Shown: positions 1-8,200 of the stretch, in pieces
How the letters are laid out: each line of letters opens with the position of its first letter
Position numbering within the stretch: the first letter of the stretch is position 1
NCBI GenBank assembly: GCA_002284615.2
Contig: MU070423.1
Span: 14,999 to 26,007, forward strand
Direction of reading: 5' to 3'
Source: Dunaliella salina
Taxonomy: Eukaryota > Chlorophyta > Chlorophyceae > Chlamydomonadales > Dunaliellaceae
Length of the DNA: 11,009 bases
The notes under the pieces: model-generated
The model's input: only the letters and a program-made list of their open reading frames with translations
Told to the model about the DNA's origin: nothing
Database searches by the model: none
Translations under genes and position numbers: made by a program

Positions 1-95
<95 letters not shown>

Positions 96-182
96 CTCTT
101 TCTTTCTTTCTTTCTTTCTCTCTTTCTTTCTTTTCACAGTTGCAGGCATCCTTGACACAACGCTGTCGTGAAAGAAAGAAAG
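1..182. repeat. (CTTT)n microsatellite with inverted (GAAA)n partner
   Basis: Positions 1-134 are a nearly pure CTTT tetranucleotide tract with a few CTCT interruptions. About 35 bases further on, 170-182 reads GAAAGAAAGAAAG, its reverse complement. CACAG (135-139) and CTGT (163-166) extend the pairing, so the tract edge can fold into a hairpin. The strand asymmetry (all pyrimidine on +) is the kind that can form triplex DNA. The tract starts at the window edge, so its true length is unknown. Confidence 0.95.
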
Positions 183-263
183 TCTAAGCTAGGCACAGCC
201 AGCATGCATGAAGGAAAGACCCAACAGCTGGCGCTGGCCCCGCCACACTGTGCACGTCCATGA

Positions 264-438
264 ATGGGCTGCAAGGAGGTGCCTGGAGGGGTCGCTGGAT
301 GCGCAGCAGTGGAAAGCGGGAGATGGAGGGTCCAGGCGTCCAGGAGCGTGGCACGCAGCCCTCCAAACCCTTATAAGCTCTTTTTCAGGCTCTGGCCAAG
401 GCTGGCAGTGTCTAGTGTAGTTTCGAGAGCCCTGTGGG
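264..438 (+). repeat. Dispersed repeat family A, copy 1
   Basis: This GC-rich segment matches 1947-2100 over its length, with substitutions and small indels. Shared blocks include GGAGGGG near the start, GCGCAGC followed by a purine-rich stretch, GGGCGTCCAG/AGGCGTCCAG, GCACGCAGCCCTCC against GCGCGCAACCCTCC, and GTGTCTAGTGTAG against GCGTCTAGTGTAG. Similarity fades near 438, just before the hairpin at 441. The divergence says the two copies are old. I cannot assign the family; it could be a SINE-like or MITE-like repeat or a fragment of a larger element. No coding role is visible. Confidence 0.6.
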
Positions 439-440
439 AG

Positions 441-470
441 GGTCCCTGCTAGCTTGCTAGCTAGGGGACC
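441..470. repeat. Hairpin with GCTAGC arms at the end of repeat A
   Basis: GGTCCC (441-446) pairs with GGGACC (465-470), and GCTAGC (448-453) pairs with GCTAGC (456-461), leaving a very tight TT loop and a small bulge at 462-464. It sits directly after the family A similarity ends. A second perfect inverted repeat, CAGGCC/GGCCTG, follows at 486-499. No function can be given. Confidence 0.5.
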
Positions 471-800
471 TTTCCTTGATGCACGCAGGCCCTGGCCTGT
501 TTACTACACAGTAGACTGTACTGGTAGACTTTTCTTACTCTCTTTTTTTGTTGCTATTTTCTTAGGCTTCCTTCCGTGAAATAAGAAGTCCACGTAGAAA
601 AGGGCAAAACTTACAACTGTTGTGATTCAAGAGAGAAAAATCAGAAACGTTGGAAAGTGCGAGTCTGTGGCTGCAGAGAAACACACAAGGTCTCCAGATG
701 AAATGATTGATTTCTAGCCAGCTCACAAGAGAGGAGAGGTCATAACAAAGGATATGATAAAAAGGAAAGTAGAAAAGGATAGAAAAAAAGGAAAAAGGAA

Positions 801-836
801 AGAACAGAACAGAACAGAACAGAATAGAACAGGACA
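801..836 (+). repeat. (AGAAC)n pentanucleotide microsatellite
   Basis: About seven tandem AGAAC-type units, the first four perfect and the later ones varying (AGAAT, AGGAC), sit inside a longer purine-rich tract. Confidence 0.85.
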
Positions 837-1427
837 GAGCGAAAAAGAAAAGCGTAGAAAAGAAGAGCATGAAACAGATAAGGTAGAAGGAAAAGGAGCA
901 CACCATCAAGGGAAAGGAGACACAATGGCTCAAACAGCCGTCGGTCCCCTCCACCTCAAATTCAAGAAAGGGAAAATCTAATTGGAAACTACAGGATTGC
1001 AGGAGGCACCCAGTTCCCATACCTGACTGTGAGATTTGTTTTTGTTTTCAATAGCGCCTGTAGTGGCGAGTTTGTGTGAAAAGAATGGGCACTGGGGTTA
1101 CACGCATCTGTAAAGACTTGGTGGAAGAAAGGATAGGGTTTTATGCTGTATTGTGATGTATACGCAAGCATATCGATTTTGGTGTATGGCATGCAAGTCA
1201 AGAGCCATCAGGGAAGAGGAATTGTGGAAAGGAAAGGAAAGTAAGGCCGTTTCTTGCCAAAAAAACATGAATAGGACAAGAAGAAAGGCTAGCATTCAGC
1301 CCTTTTTGAAGGGAGGCCTCCTTGCAGCTGTGACTGAGCCAGACTAAAAGAACATGACAAGGTAAGAAAGAAAATGGTTAGGGGGATACACTTGCAGCAT
1401 TCCTGGTCAGGAGAGGACGACGAATAA

Positions 1428-1468
1428 GGATTACAGCAAAAAGAAGGCCTCCAGTCAAAACGACGAGG
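1428..1468 (-). repeat. Dispersed repeat family B, reverse copy
   Basis: Read on the minus strand this is CGTTTTGACTGGAGGCC followed by TTCTTT and TGTAATCC, the core of family B also seen at 4252, 5832 and in the 9212-9714 array. It resembles the 4252 copy further downstream as well, though more weakly. Confidence 0.6.
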
Positions 1469-1946
1469 GAAAAAAGGAGAAGCTTGCTGTTCTTTTCGAT
1501 CCAAAAAGCATCGATGACAAGTGAGTACGCAGGCCTTCACTCATTCAATGCATTAGTCCTCTCCTTCAAGAAGCTTTGCTTGCAGATTTCTCAGTTCCAG
1601 GAGATTGCACACTCGGATTCTGCCATGTATGGCTTGCATCACACGCATGCTTTCCGGCAAGAGATACATCTTCCTCACCTTGTGGATTTGAGTCAGCTAG
1701 TTGTGGATCTCAGCCCTTGCCATCTGGCTTATTGGAGACCTTCAAGTTTCTCTTCATTCCATCCACGAGAGCTCAACAGCAAGAAGTTGATCTGTCATCA
1801 CCAGAGTGCACTTCCAACCAAGAGCGCACATCATGTGACATGATGTCACTGTCCTTACGTTGTGTCCAAATTCTTTCAATAGTTGACACTTCCAAACACA
1901 GCTCAAGGCTTTGTTTCCACATTCATTCAACATTTGTACACAGGAG

Positions 1947-2100
1947 GGGGGTTACTGGGCGCGCAGCGGCGGAGGACGGGAGAAAGAGAGTCCGGGCGTC
2001 CAGAGGCATGGCGCGCAACCCTCCACATCCCCATTAGATCTGTTTCTGGCTCTCTCCTAGGCTAGCTGCGTCTAGTGTAGGTTCTGAGGGCTTTCTGGCG
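1947..2100 (+). repeat. Dispersed repeat family A, copy 2, fused to the LINE 5' end
   Basis: This copy matches 264-438 from the GGAGGGG block through GTCTAGTGTAG and a GAGGGC/GAGAGCC block. Similarity stops at about 2100, and within a few bases the reverse transcriptase reading frame begins (motif A aspartate codon at 2110). The last stop in the LINE frame lies inside this repeat at 2035-2037, so the frame is open by chance across the final 63 bases. The sharp change from repeat to mid-domain reverse transcriptase marks a chimeric junction. Confidence 0.6.
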
Positions 2101-3726
2101 AGGCCTCTTGACTTTAAGCAAGCCTACGATACCATCCCTAGGCAGGCATTCTGGCAGCACCTGCAACGCACACGCATGCCCGCTCCTCTCTTGTCCATCA
2201 TTAAAAACATGTACGATGCTGATGAGTATACTTTGAGGGATGGACAGAAGGCTGCTCGGGTGAATCCTAACACAGGTGTAAAGCAGGGGTGCCCTTTATC
2301 CCCTCTGCTTTTTTCTCTGTATGTGAATGACATTGATGAAATTGTGGAAAGGGTGCAAGGTGCTGTCACGGGTACAGCTGAGTTCCATGTGACGCACATG
2401 TTGTACGCTGATGACCTGACTCTGATGGCCAATGATCCTCATGCTTTGCAGATCATGCTGAACCGCTTACATGCGTATGCTCAGCGGAAGCACTTAATCA
2501 TCAACACCGCTAAGTCGAAGGTAGTTCACTTTAATTCCTCAGGGTCAGATCTGCCTATTTTTCATGTTGGGGGGGTGCCACTGGCACACAAGGAGTCTTT
2601 CAAGTACCTCGGCATGATGTTTCACAAGCGCATGGGCATGACTAAGTCCTCTGAGCATGCTACTGGTCCGTTTATGGCGTCTACTTTTCGGGTCCGTCAA
2701 TTTGTTTGTGAGCACTCTCTGGCAAATAGGCCATATGTCTCTCTGTGGCTTGGGAAAACGTATGTGTTTCCGGCTGGACTGTATGCAGGGCAGGTGTGGG
2801 GAACTGAGTACATTAAAAAGGGCAAGGAGTTTGCGAGTGACCTGCAAGTGCGGCACATGAGTTATCTAAAAAGCACACTGGGTGTCAAACGTACCACTCC
2901 AAACTGGGCTGTTTTGCGGGAGTGTGGTCATGAGCCGCTCCAGTTTTATTGGTTCAGATCTGTTGTTAAAATGTATAATTGCATGCTCAGGTCCAATAGC
3001 GAGACGCTGAGAAGCGTGCTGAAAGCGGATCTGAACATTCATTCTCGTGAGCCTTCTTGCTGGACTGCTCAAGTTTTAGATGCCTTTCAAGGATTGCGGC
3101 GCTGTGGTTCCTTTGTTGAAGCTGTGCGGCAGGGTACACCTATTTCTATTCAAGAGTTCACTGCTGACCTAAGGCACAGGTTGCGGGCAGTGTGGAGAGA
3201 TGTTGAGGGAGTAAACCCTTGGGAGACTTACAGTAAATTGGCAACCTATCAAACTTTTTTTGCAGTGCCTTTTGACCACAATGTGCGTGCCCCAGCCCGC
3301 TTACCGAGACACATGCATTTGGATCTGTCTCAACATGTCCTAAGGAATGTTAGCCGATTCAGACTTAGGGCACACAGGTTGAAGGTAGAGACAGCGGCTT
3401 GGGATTCTCGAAACTCCCTCGTGTGTGAATGCTGCTCTAGTGCTGAGATTCAGGATGAAGTCCATGCCCTTTTGACGTGCAGAAACGCAGCTGTTTGTGA
3501 TTTGAGGAGAAAGTATGCTTACCTGTTCAACTGCTTCTCAGGTGTTTTTTCAATGGAACAACCTTATTTACAGCAAGTTAGTGTCCAGGGTGTGCAGGAT
3601 TTCCTCTTGCAACACAACAACAAGCTTTGTTTGTTTAATTCTGAGCTTGTGGATATTATGTTGGCTGGCGAGGACCAGTCACAGGCCAATCAGTCGAACA
3701 ATCTGGCTGAAGGTCCCCAAATGTAA
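2101..3726 (+). CDS. LINE reverse transcriptase, C-terminal part (5' truncated)
   Basis: This encodes the palm, thumb and C-terminal region of a LINE-type RNA-directed DNA polymerase, which copies element RNA at a nicked genomic site. The first in-frame ATG is 2176 (516 codons from there), but homology starts earlier. Motif A, DFKQAYDTI, is at 2110-2136, with its catalytic aspartates intact. Motif B, GVKQGCPLSPLLF, starts at 2275. Motif C, YADD, is at 2404-2415. A thumb-like FKYLGMMF block follows. Near the end is a C-X2-C-X9-H-X4-C knuckle (Cys at 3424, 3433 and 3478, His at 3463), typical of LINE C-termini. The fingers and the endonuclease are absent, so the copy cannot be autonomous. The frame has no stops or frameshifts, which suggests a fairly recent insertion. 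The related relic at 7861-8152 shares the C-terminal region. Confidence 0.85.
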   Translation, partial: RPLDFKQAYDTIPRQAFWQHLQRTRMPAPLLSIIKNMYDADEYTLRDGQKAARVNPNTGVKQGCPLSPLLFSLYVNDIDEIVERVQGAVTGTAEFHVTHMLYADDLTLMANDPHALQIMLNRLHAYAQRKHLIINTAKSKVVHFNSSGSDLPIFHVGGVPLAHKESFKYLGMMFHKRMGMTKSSEHATGPFMASTFRVRQFVCEHSLANRPYVSLWLGKTYVFPAGLYAGQVWGTEYIKKGKEFASDLQVRHMSYLKSTLGVKRTTPNWAVLRECGHEPLQFYWFRSVVKMYNCMLRSNSETLRSVLKADLNIHSREPSCWTAQVLDAFQGLRRCGSFVEAVRQGTPISIQEFTADLRHRLRAVWRDVEGVNPWETYSKLATYQTFFAVPFDHNVRAPARLPRHMHLDLSQHVLRNVSRFRLRAHRLKVETAAWDSRNSLVCECCSSAEIQDEVHALLTCRNAAVCDLRRKYAYLFNCFSGVFSMEQPYLQQVSVQGVQDFLLQHNNKLCLFNSELVDIMLAGEDQSQANQSNNLAEGPQM

Positions 3727-4038
3727 ATCTAAATCTGAATCTATGGTCCCTTCCGCCCACACGCGCCAGCTCTGTGCATATATGGCAATTTTCTGGGCTT
3801 GGTCGAGTACTGTGGAAACCTGTATTCGTGTGCATGCTTCCTGAGCATGATGACAGACTGTACATTTTATTGAATAACTCGAGCTACTTCTATTTTGCAT
3901 GCTCCCTTTCCGCTGCTTGCTTTTCTGCCTTACATGCAGACACTGCCATGTCTCTGTTTTACATGTCTGCTTTTTACCTGTGTTTTTTCCCCTGCCTGTG
4001 TGTTTTACTGCATTCACTTGGTTTTCTAGGGAAAGCTG
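3727..4038 (+). other. Region 3' of the LINE ORF, no gene seen
   Basis: This is T- and pyrimidine-rich sequence bounded by the two copies of TGAATCTATGGTCCC (3736-3750 and 4093-4107). It contains no recognisable protein or RNA gene. It may be the LINE 3' untranslated region. Confidence 0.4.
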
Positions 4039-4094
4039 AGCAGCCAGACTTCATGGCTGAAGGCTAAAACTTACCTTGCAACCTTGTAACCTTG
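4039..4094 (+). repeat. Dispersed repeat family B copy
   Basis: AGCAGCCAGACTTCATGGCTGAAGGC corresponds to AGCAGCCAGTCGATATGACTGAAGGC of the 9212-9714 array, and the CCTTGTAACC words that follow match the tail of the same units. Confidence 0.55.
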
Positions 4095-4251
4095 AATCTA
4101 TGGTCCCCCCCTCTCTTTGCTGCACCTTTCTAAGAACTTAAGTGCCTGCAATTTACCACGTACAGCCTTATCATATGCGTTCCTTCATGGATCAAGACAA
4201 CAAGCTTAATGGTTTTCTTTACGACCTTCCCCTTTTCTATGGAAAGACTCA

Positions 4252-4293
4252 CAGTCAGTCGTTTTGACTGGAGATCCTCTTACACCTGTAACC
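4252..4293 (+). repeat. Dispersed repeat family B copy
   Basis: CAGTCGTTTTGACTGGAG followed by a pyrimidine-rich stretch and CTGTAACC matches the family core. The copy at 1428-1468 is the same element on the other strand. Confidence 0.6.
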
Positions 4294-4380
4294 TTCTCAG
4301 ACGGCTCCTTACTTGCCTGCCATTCACAATGTCAAGTCTTTTCATAGTTCCACCATTTGTTCAGCTGTGCACCTCCCGGT

Positions 4381-4430
4381 CAGCAGTCATTTATTTTTGA
4401 TGGAGGCCTTCTTTATCTGTAACCCGTAAG
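4381..4430 (+). repeat. Dispersed repeat family B, degenerate copy
   Basis: CAGCAGTC, then TTTTTGATGGAGGCCTTCTTT and CTGTAACCCGTA. The spacing matches family B; the GACTG half of the palindrome has decayed to GATGG. Confidence 0.5.
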
Positions 4431-4929
4431 CTGTTTTGAACGGAGGTTCCCCTCGGCTTGCAATTCCGAAGCCAAGATAGAACCTCAGGTACTTGAGCTT
4501 GAACACAACATTATGCGCCACGTGTGGTGCAGACATTGACCAAAGAAAGCCAACATTGCTCAATACCACAACAGCTGCCCTCCCATAACTGTGAAATTCA
4601 GTGACATGCACATTGAAAGCGAGGGGCAACCTTGGAAGGACCAAACTATCCCCTGACACAGGTCTGGCATTGCGGCAGTTTAAAAAAACTGATGAGCAAG
4701 CCCTCCTGTGCCTGGCTCAATGATGGGGCAAATGCATTCCTCCATATCCTCATAGATGCCATCAGTGCTAATAAAGGACAATGAAGTGCACCTAGAGGTG
4801 CCTCAGCCTTAAAAAGTGCTGCACATCTGTGCACATGCAACTACATGACAGTGACAGGGCAGGGATAGAAGCAAACCAAAGGACCTCTGCTTCAAAGCTG
4901 CCAAGCTGCGCTGCCGCTCTCAGACCAAG

Positions 4930-4985
4930 GGATTACGAGCTATTCACAAGAAGGCCTTCAGCTAGACAGCCTGGCTGATCAGCCT
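4930..4985 (-). repeat. Dispersed repeat family B, reverse copy, in the hydrolase 3' flank
   Basis: On the minus strand: AGCCAGGCTGTCTAGCTGAA, then GGCCTTCTT and a GTAATCC tail, which follows the order of family B units. It lies about 110 bases downstream of the hydrolase stop codon, probably inside the 3' untranslated region. Confidence 0.4.
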
Positions 4986-5092
4986 GGCAGGCTAACAAAG
5001 GTAAAACACGCAGCCGTGCACAGTCCCCATTCGGAGGTACAAGGTATGTATATGTTGGTAAAAATAGACAAGACCGCAAACCGCAATTCCTC

Positions 5093-5210
5093 CTACTGCT
5101 TGCTGCTGCCAGCAAGGCTGGACCCATCCGCGCTGTTTTCATCTAGTGGGACTGGCTCGCTGCTGTCAATGTAGTGCACCCATCGAGGCACTACCGATGC
5201 ACTGCCATAC
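5093..5210 (-). CDS. Hydrolase terminal exon with TAG stop
   Basis: This exon follows acceptor AATGCAG (5213-5211). Its first G completes the Trp codon, and the frame continues YGSASVVPRWVHYIDSSEP, then an acidic/Ser-rich tail ending SSKQ and TAG at 5095-5093. The YGS-x-x-VV-x-x-W pattern is what ends the plant family members, which supports both the splice choice and the stop. The tail after about residue 20 is low-complexity and probably species-specific. Confidence 0.75.
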
Positions 5211-8200
5211 CTGCATTGTGTGATAGGAAGTGGAGAGATTAAACACGACTGCACTTACAGGCATTGCCGCACCTGCACGTTGCCAAAGGTGGCGGAAGGA
5301 TGAGACGCGACCGTGGCACCACCAAACCAGCGTTACATTTTGCTGAAAGTGAAGGCCTTTGCTTCAGAGAAAGAACGGCATCGCTTTGAAGAGGGGCCGT
5401 GCAGTCAGCGCTAACACGAATGGCCTGCACTGAAAGACATTGCCTGATGGACAAGGAGTCCTGGGATCATGGATCTCATGATGAGCACATGCAACAAATG
5501 GAACAGGAGAGTGCGCTATCAGATACCTTACCCAGCTCATGTGGGCGCCCTGTTACTTTGAGCAGCAAACTGTGGCTGTGACCAAGCGATCCACAGAAGT
5601 ATTAAAGGATGGGATGATACAGAGCGCAAGATCTTTTTAATGTGGCAAAACAGAGGCTGGCAAGCTTGCTCTACCAGGCCATGCCAGTCCCAGCGGACCT
5701 CAATGAGCCACGCTTCTCATGAAAACACAACCAAGTGCTGCTTTGTCGCCCACAGTTCCTGCAATCTTTAAGTCTGATGTGCCTTTTTCAAAGCAGGCGG
5801 GATGGCTGGGCGAAAATGCTTGCTGACAAAAGCTAGCAGCAGCCGTTTTGACTGGAGGCCCCCTCTGTGACTGTAAGTAGCTGAAGAAGCAGCATGTCAC
5901 CACTAAGCCAATAAAAGGTGTTGCTGTTCCATCGGATGCCATGAGGACGTCTCAGCATGCCTGGCAAGGATACAAGAGCGGAGGACTGACCATGGACCAA
6001 AAAAGGGCAGCTTCTCCCCGATGGGTGAGTGGAACACCCCCTCCAGGTTGACACTTTCCGCGCCCTCTCCGAGGTGGGCGCTGGGCTCCGGAACAATCAC
6101 ATCCCCAAACACATCTGCCTGCCCACAGACCTGCGCGCACACAGGTAGGTAACTCACTTGCTGACATCTGCAAGGGACAGATCTGTGTATGTAACTGCAG
6201 GGAGAAATAACAACATGTTTTGTGTCTGAGGGCATCAAGTTTGACACACTCCACAACCTCTCCAAGGTGGGCACCGAGCTCCCGAAAAATCACATCACCG
6301 AACACACCTGCTTGCCCACAGACCTGTGCACACCCAGGTAAAGATGGGTTACAAAGCTGCACCTGCCAAAAAGGGCAGCTTAGCTGAAGCAAAAAGGCGC
6401 CTGTAACCAAGCCCCAGGTAAGGTAACCCAGGCAACGTCAGTGAGCATGTGCAGAGGACAGACCCGTGCATATTGCTCCAGGATGCAGTCAAAACATGAG
6501 AAATAATAATGCACTTTGTGTCGAACTGCATCCAGGAGAAGTGACCTAATGCAGACTTGTAATCTTTTTTAGCATGTACATGTACGCTCGGCATACCAAG
6601 CTTTACGAAAGCCTTGCTGATTCGGTTGTACAATTCAGACAAGCAGACTTAAAGGAGAAGCGGGTGCTCAAATTAATCCAGCAGCAAGCACTTTTGCAAA
6701 GCTGGACTTGCTTCTCCCAGAATCGCATCCTGAAGCTCCAGGCTCTCATGAGACACTAAAAGACCTTCAAAGAAATGCTTTGGACTTCGAGAGATCGAAA
6801 TACTTAAAAAGCGGAGCTCGGATTTTGGAAGGTTCTGATAGGACATAGGTGCCTTCTTGCTTCAGCTATGCTGCCTTTTGAGGCAGGTACCGCTTCGCAA
6901 CCCTTTCCTTCTATTCCCGCAATTTTTTTTCTTTTAAATTAAGGCATAGCACAGGCATGGTACCCAATGACAAGCTGAGCAAGCTGAGAGCAAAGAGCAT
7001 GCCAATACCCAACACACTTGCTTTATCACGTACATGGAGACACAAACGTGTTTGCACTAACTCACTACACCCCAGCAATGACCAGGATTGGGTCGCACGC
7101 AAAACAAGCGTATGGCCCGAGTTAGCAGAAAATTCATACAGCTCAAATGGCTGTTCTGAATTCGTGAGAAATACGTGAGTGAGGCAGCGCTTTTGGGGGC
7201 CTGTCCCAGCCCATGCATGAGATTAGCTTTTAGGGTTTCAGGTTTAGGGTTAAGAGACAGCCTGAGTAACAGTTGAGGCAGCCTCATTTGAGGCGCTCGA
7301 CTTTGCTCGCAACCGCTGGTGCTGGTGCTGGGGCTGGTGCTGCATTCTTACTTCCGTTGTGCTACATTTTGTTATCTATCAGTCAACCACAGACAGAGGT
7401 ACACACGAGCCCAGACAGACGTACCCTGCGAAACCTCACGCAATCAGAAAGGGTCATCTGCTTCTTGCCTTGGCTGCTGTTGCCGTCAGTGACGCGACGG
7501 GTGGCATGGTGACCCACATCTCTGCGGGTGGCATGCTGCTCCTTCCTCTGGCTCTCCCGCTGCAAGCGCTGCATCACTTACACCACTGGCTGAAGCACCT
7601 CCTCTGCAAGCTACACCACACCTCCTTTGCCAGAGACTGCCAAGGAACCCGAGGTGGCTTGCACTCATGATTGATATTAAGCTGTCACCTGTGCCTTCAC
7701 TCTGCCACTGAGATATCCCATTCAGGACTGACACTTTGTAGGCATGGTTAAACGACTATGTCACATGAGAGAGGGCAGGGGGGTGGCGTGCGGGGTAGTT
7801 GGGATCCCCCCCCCCCCGAGATCCCTCTCCTGTCCACTGCCACCCCTCCCTTCGAAAAATAGCGCACACACATTACGTTCATATTTGCGGGTGGAAACCC
7901 AACGGCATAAAGGGAATAGATGCCCATACGAGCTCAGGATTTGCAGCAAATGTGATTGGCATACTGCAAGATGAAGAGCACATTATTCTGGACTGCCCTT
8001 CTGAGGACCTGGCAGGCTTGCGCACTCAGTTTCAGCATCTGTTTTCTTTACTGCCTGAAAATGGTGCAACGCGGCTTCGAGACTTCATGAACCAGACCGA
8101 CGTCTTAGAATTAGCCAAGTTTGTGTCTGCTTGCTTGAAGTGCTGTGCCTGAGTTTTGAGCAATGCATTGGATTTCCTAGTCTGGTCTGGTTACAGACCT

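Larger units (their letters stand above)
471..1940. other. Gene-poor region, no convincing coding sequence
   Basis: This stretch has several open frames, but none has recognisable domains and most derive from biased composition. Positions 740-900 are strongly purine-rich on the + strand and contain the pentamer microsatellite at 801-836. A reverse-strand copy of repeat family B lies at 1428-1468. Overlapping short palindromes occur at 1829-1845 (CATCATG-TGA-CATGATG). The longest + frame (1576-2037) runs into repeat A and its product has no recognisable motif. I see no promoter or splice pattern supporting a gene. Confidence 0.5.
2101..4107 (+). mobile_element. 5'-truncated LINE (non-LTR retrotransposon) with probable 3' flank
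   Basis: The coding part (2101-3726) starts inside the reverse transcriptase at motif A, so the endonuclease region, the RT fingers and any first ORF are missing. This is the usual outcome of incomplete target-primed reverse transcription. After the stop there are three hexamers of the type AAATCT (3725-3742), then a 15-bp word, TGAATCTATGGTCCC, at 3736-3750 that recurs exactly at 4093-4107. The span between may be the LINE 3' untranslated region or a separate insertion; the right boundary is uncertain. No poly(A) tail is seen. Confidence 0.6.
4108..5092. other. Intergenic or 3' flank of the minus-strand hydrolase; repeats, no clear gene
   Basis: Family B copies occur at 4252-4293, 4381-4430 and, reversed, 4930-4985. 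Open frames exist on the minus strand (a 90-residue one at 4659-4387 and a 64-residue one at 4840-4646), but I recognise no domain in them, and both lie downstream of the hydrolase stop codon at 5095-5093. Part of this stretch is therefore probably hydrolase 3' untranslated region. I could not fix a polyadenylation site. Confidence 0.45.
5991..6540 (-). repeat. Tandem segmental duplication around exon 3
   Basis: Two units, each with intron sequence followed by the start of exon 3, lie head to tail on the minus strand. Intron block copies are 6540-6437 and about 6243-6158 (shared words include GACACAAA, TTATTTCTC, TCTGTCC and CAC/AGATG-TC). The exon copies start at 6323 and 6130. The upstream unit is longer because it carries the inserted element at 6342-6412. 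Confidence 0.65.

Noticed and set aside
380..438. RNA polymerase III A and B boxes in repeat A (tRNA-derived SINE)
   Set aside because: TGGCCAAGGCTGG and TTTCGAGAGCC resemble the boxes but miss key positions, and copy 2 does not keep them.
562..1020. 152-residue minus-strand frame rich in Phe, Leu, Ser and Cys
   Set aside because: Its FYSV/LFCSV repeats are the translation of the (AGAAC)n microsatellite and the purine-rich tract; no domain or splice support.
1576..2037. 153-residue + strand frame
   Set aside because: No recognisable motif, and its last third is repeat A, which also exists elsewhere.
2101..3726. Prokaryotic retron, DGR or group II intron reverse transcriptase
   Set aside because: The QGCPLSPLLF motif, the CCHC knuckle at the C-terminus and the 5' truncation fit a LINE; no maturase domain, msr/msd RNA or variable repeat is seen.
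4387..4659. 90-residue minus-strand frame
   Set aside because: No recognisable domain, and its end is a family B repeat copy; probably 3' untranslated or intergenic sequence.
5952..6410. 152-residue minus-strand frame treated as a single gene
   Set aside because: It starts in intron and short-element sequence, reads the damaged exon copy in frame, then runs out of frame through exon 3; the spliced model explains the conserved parts better.
6574..6759. 61-residue + strand frame after TTTTTTAG, helical in character
   Set aside because: No partner exon, no recognised domain, and it lies in an intron of the opposite-strand gene; support is too weak to call.
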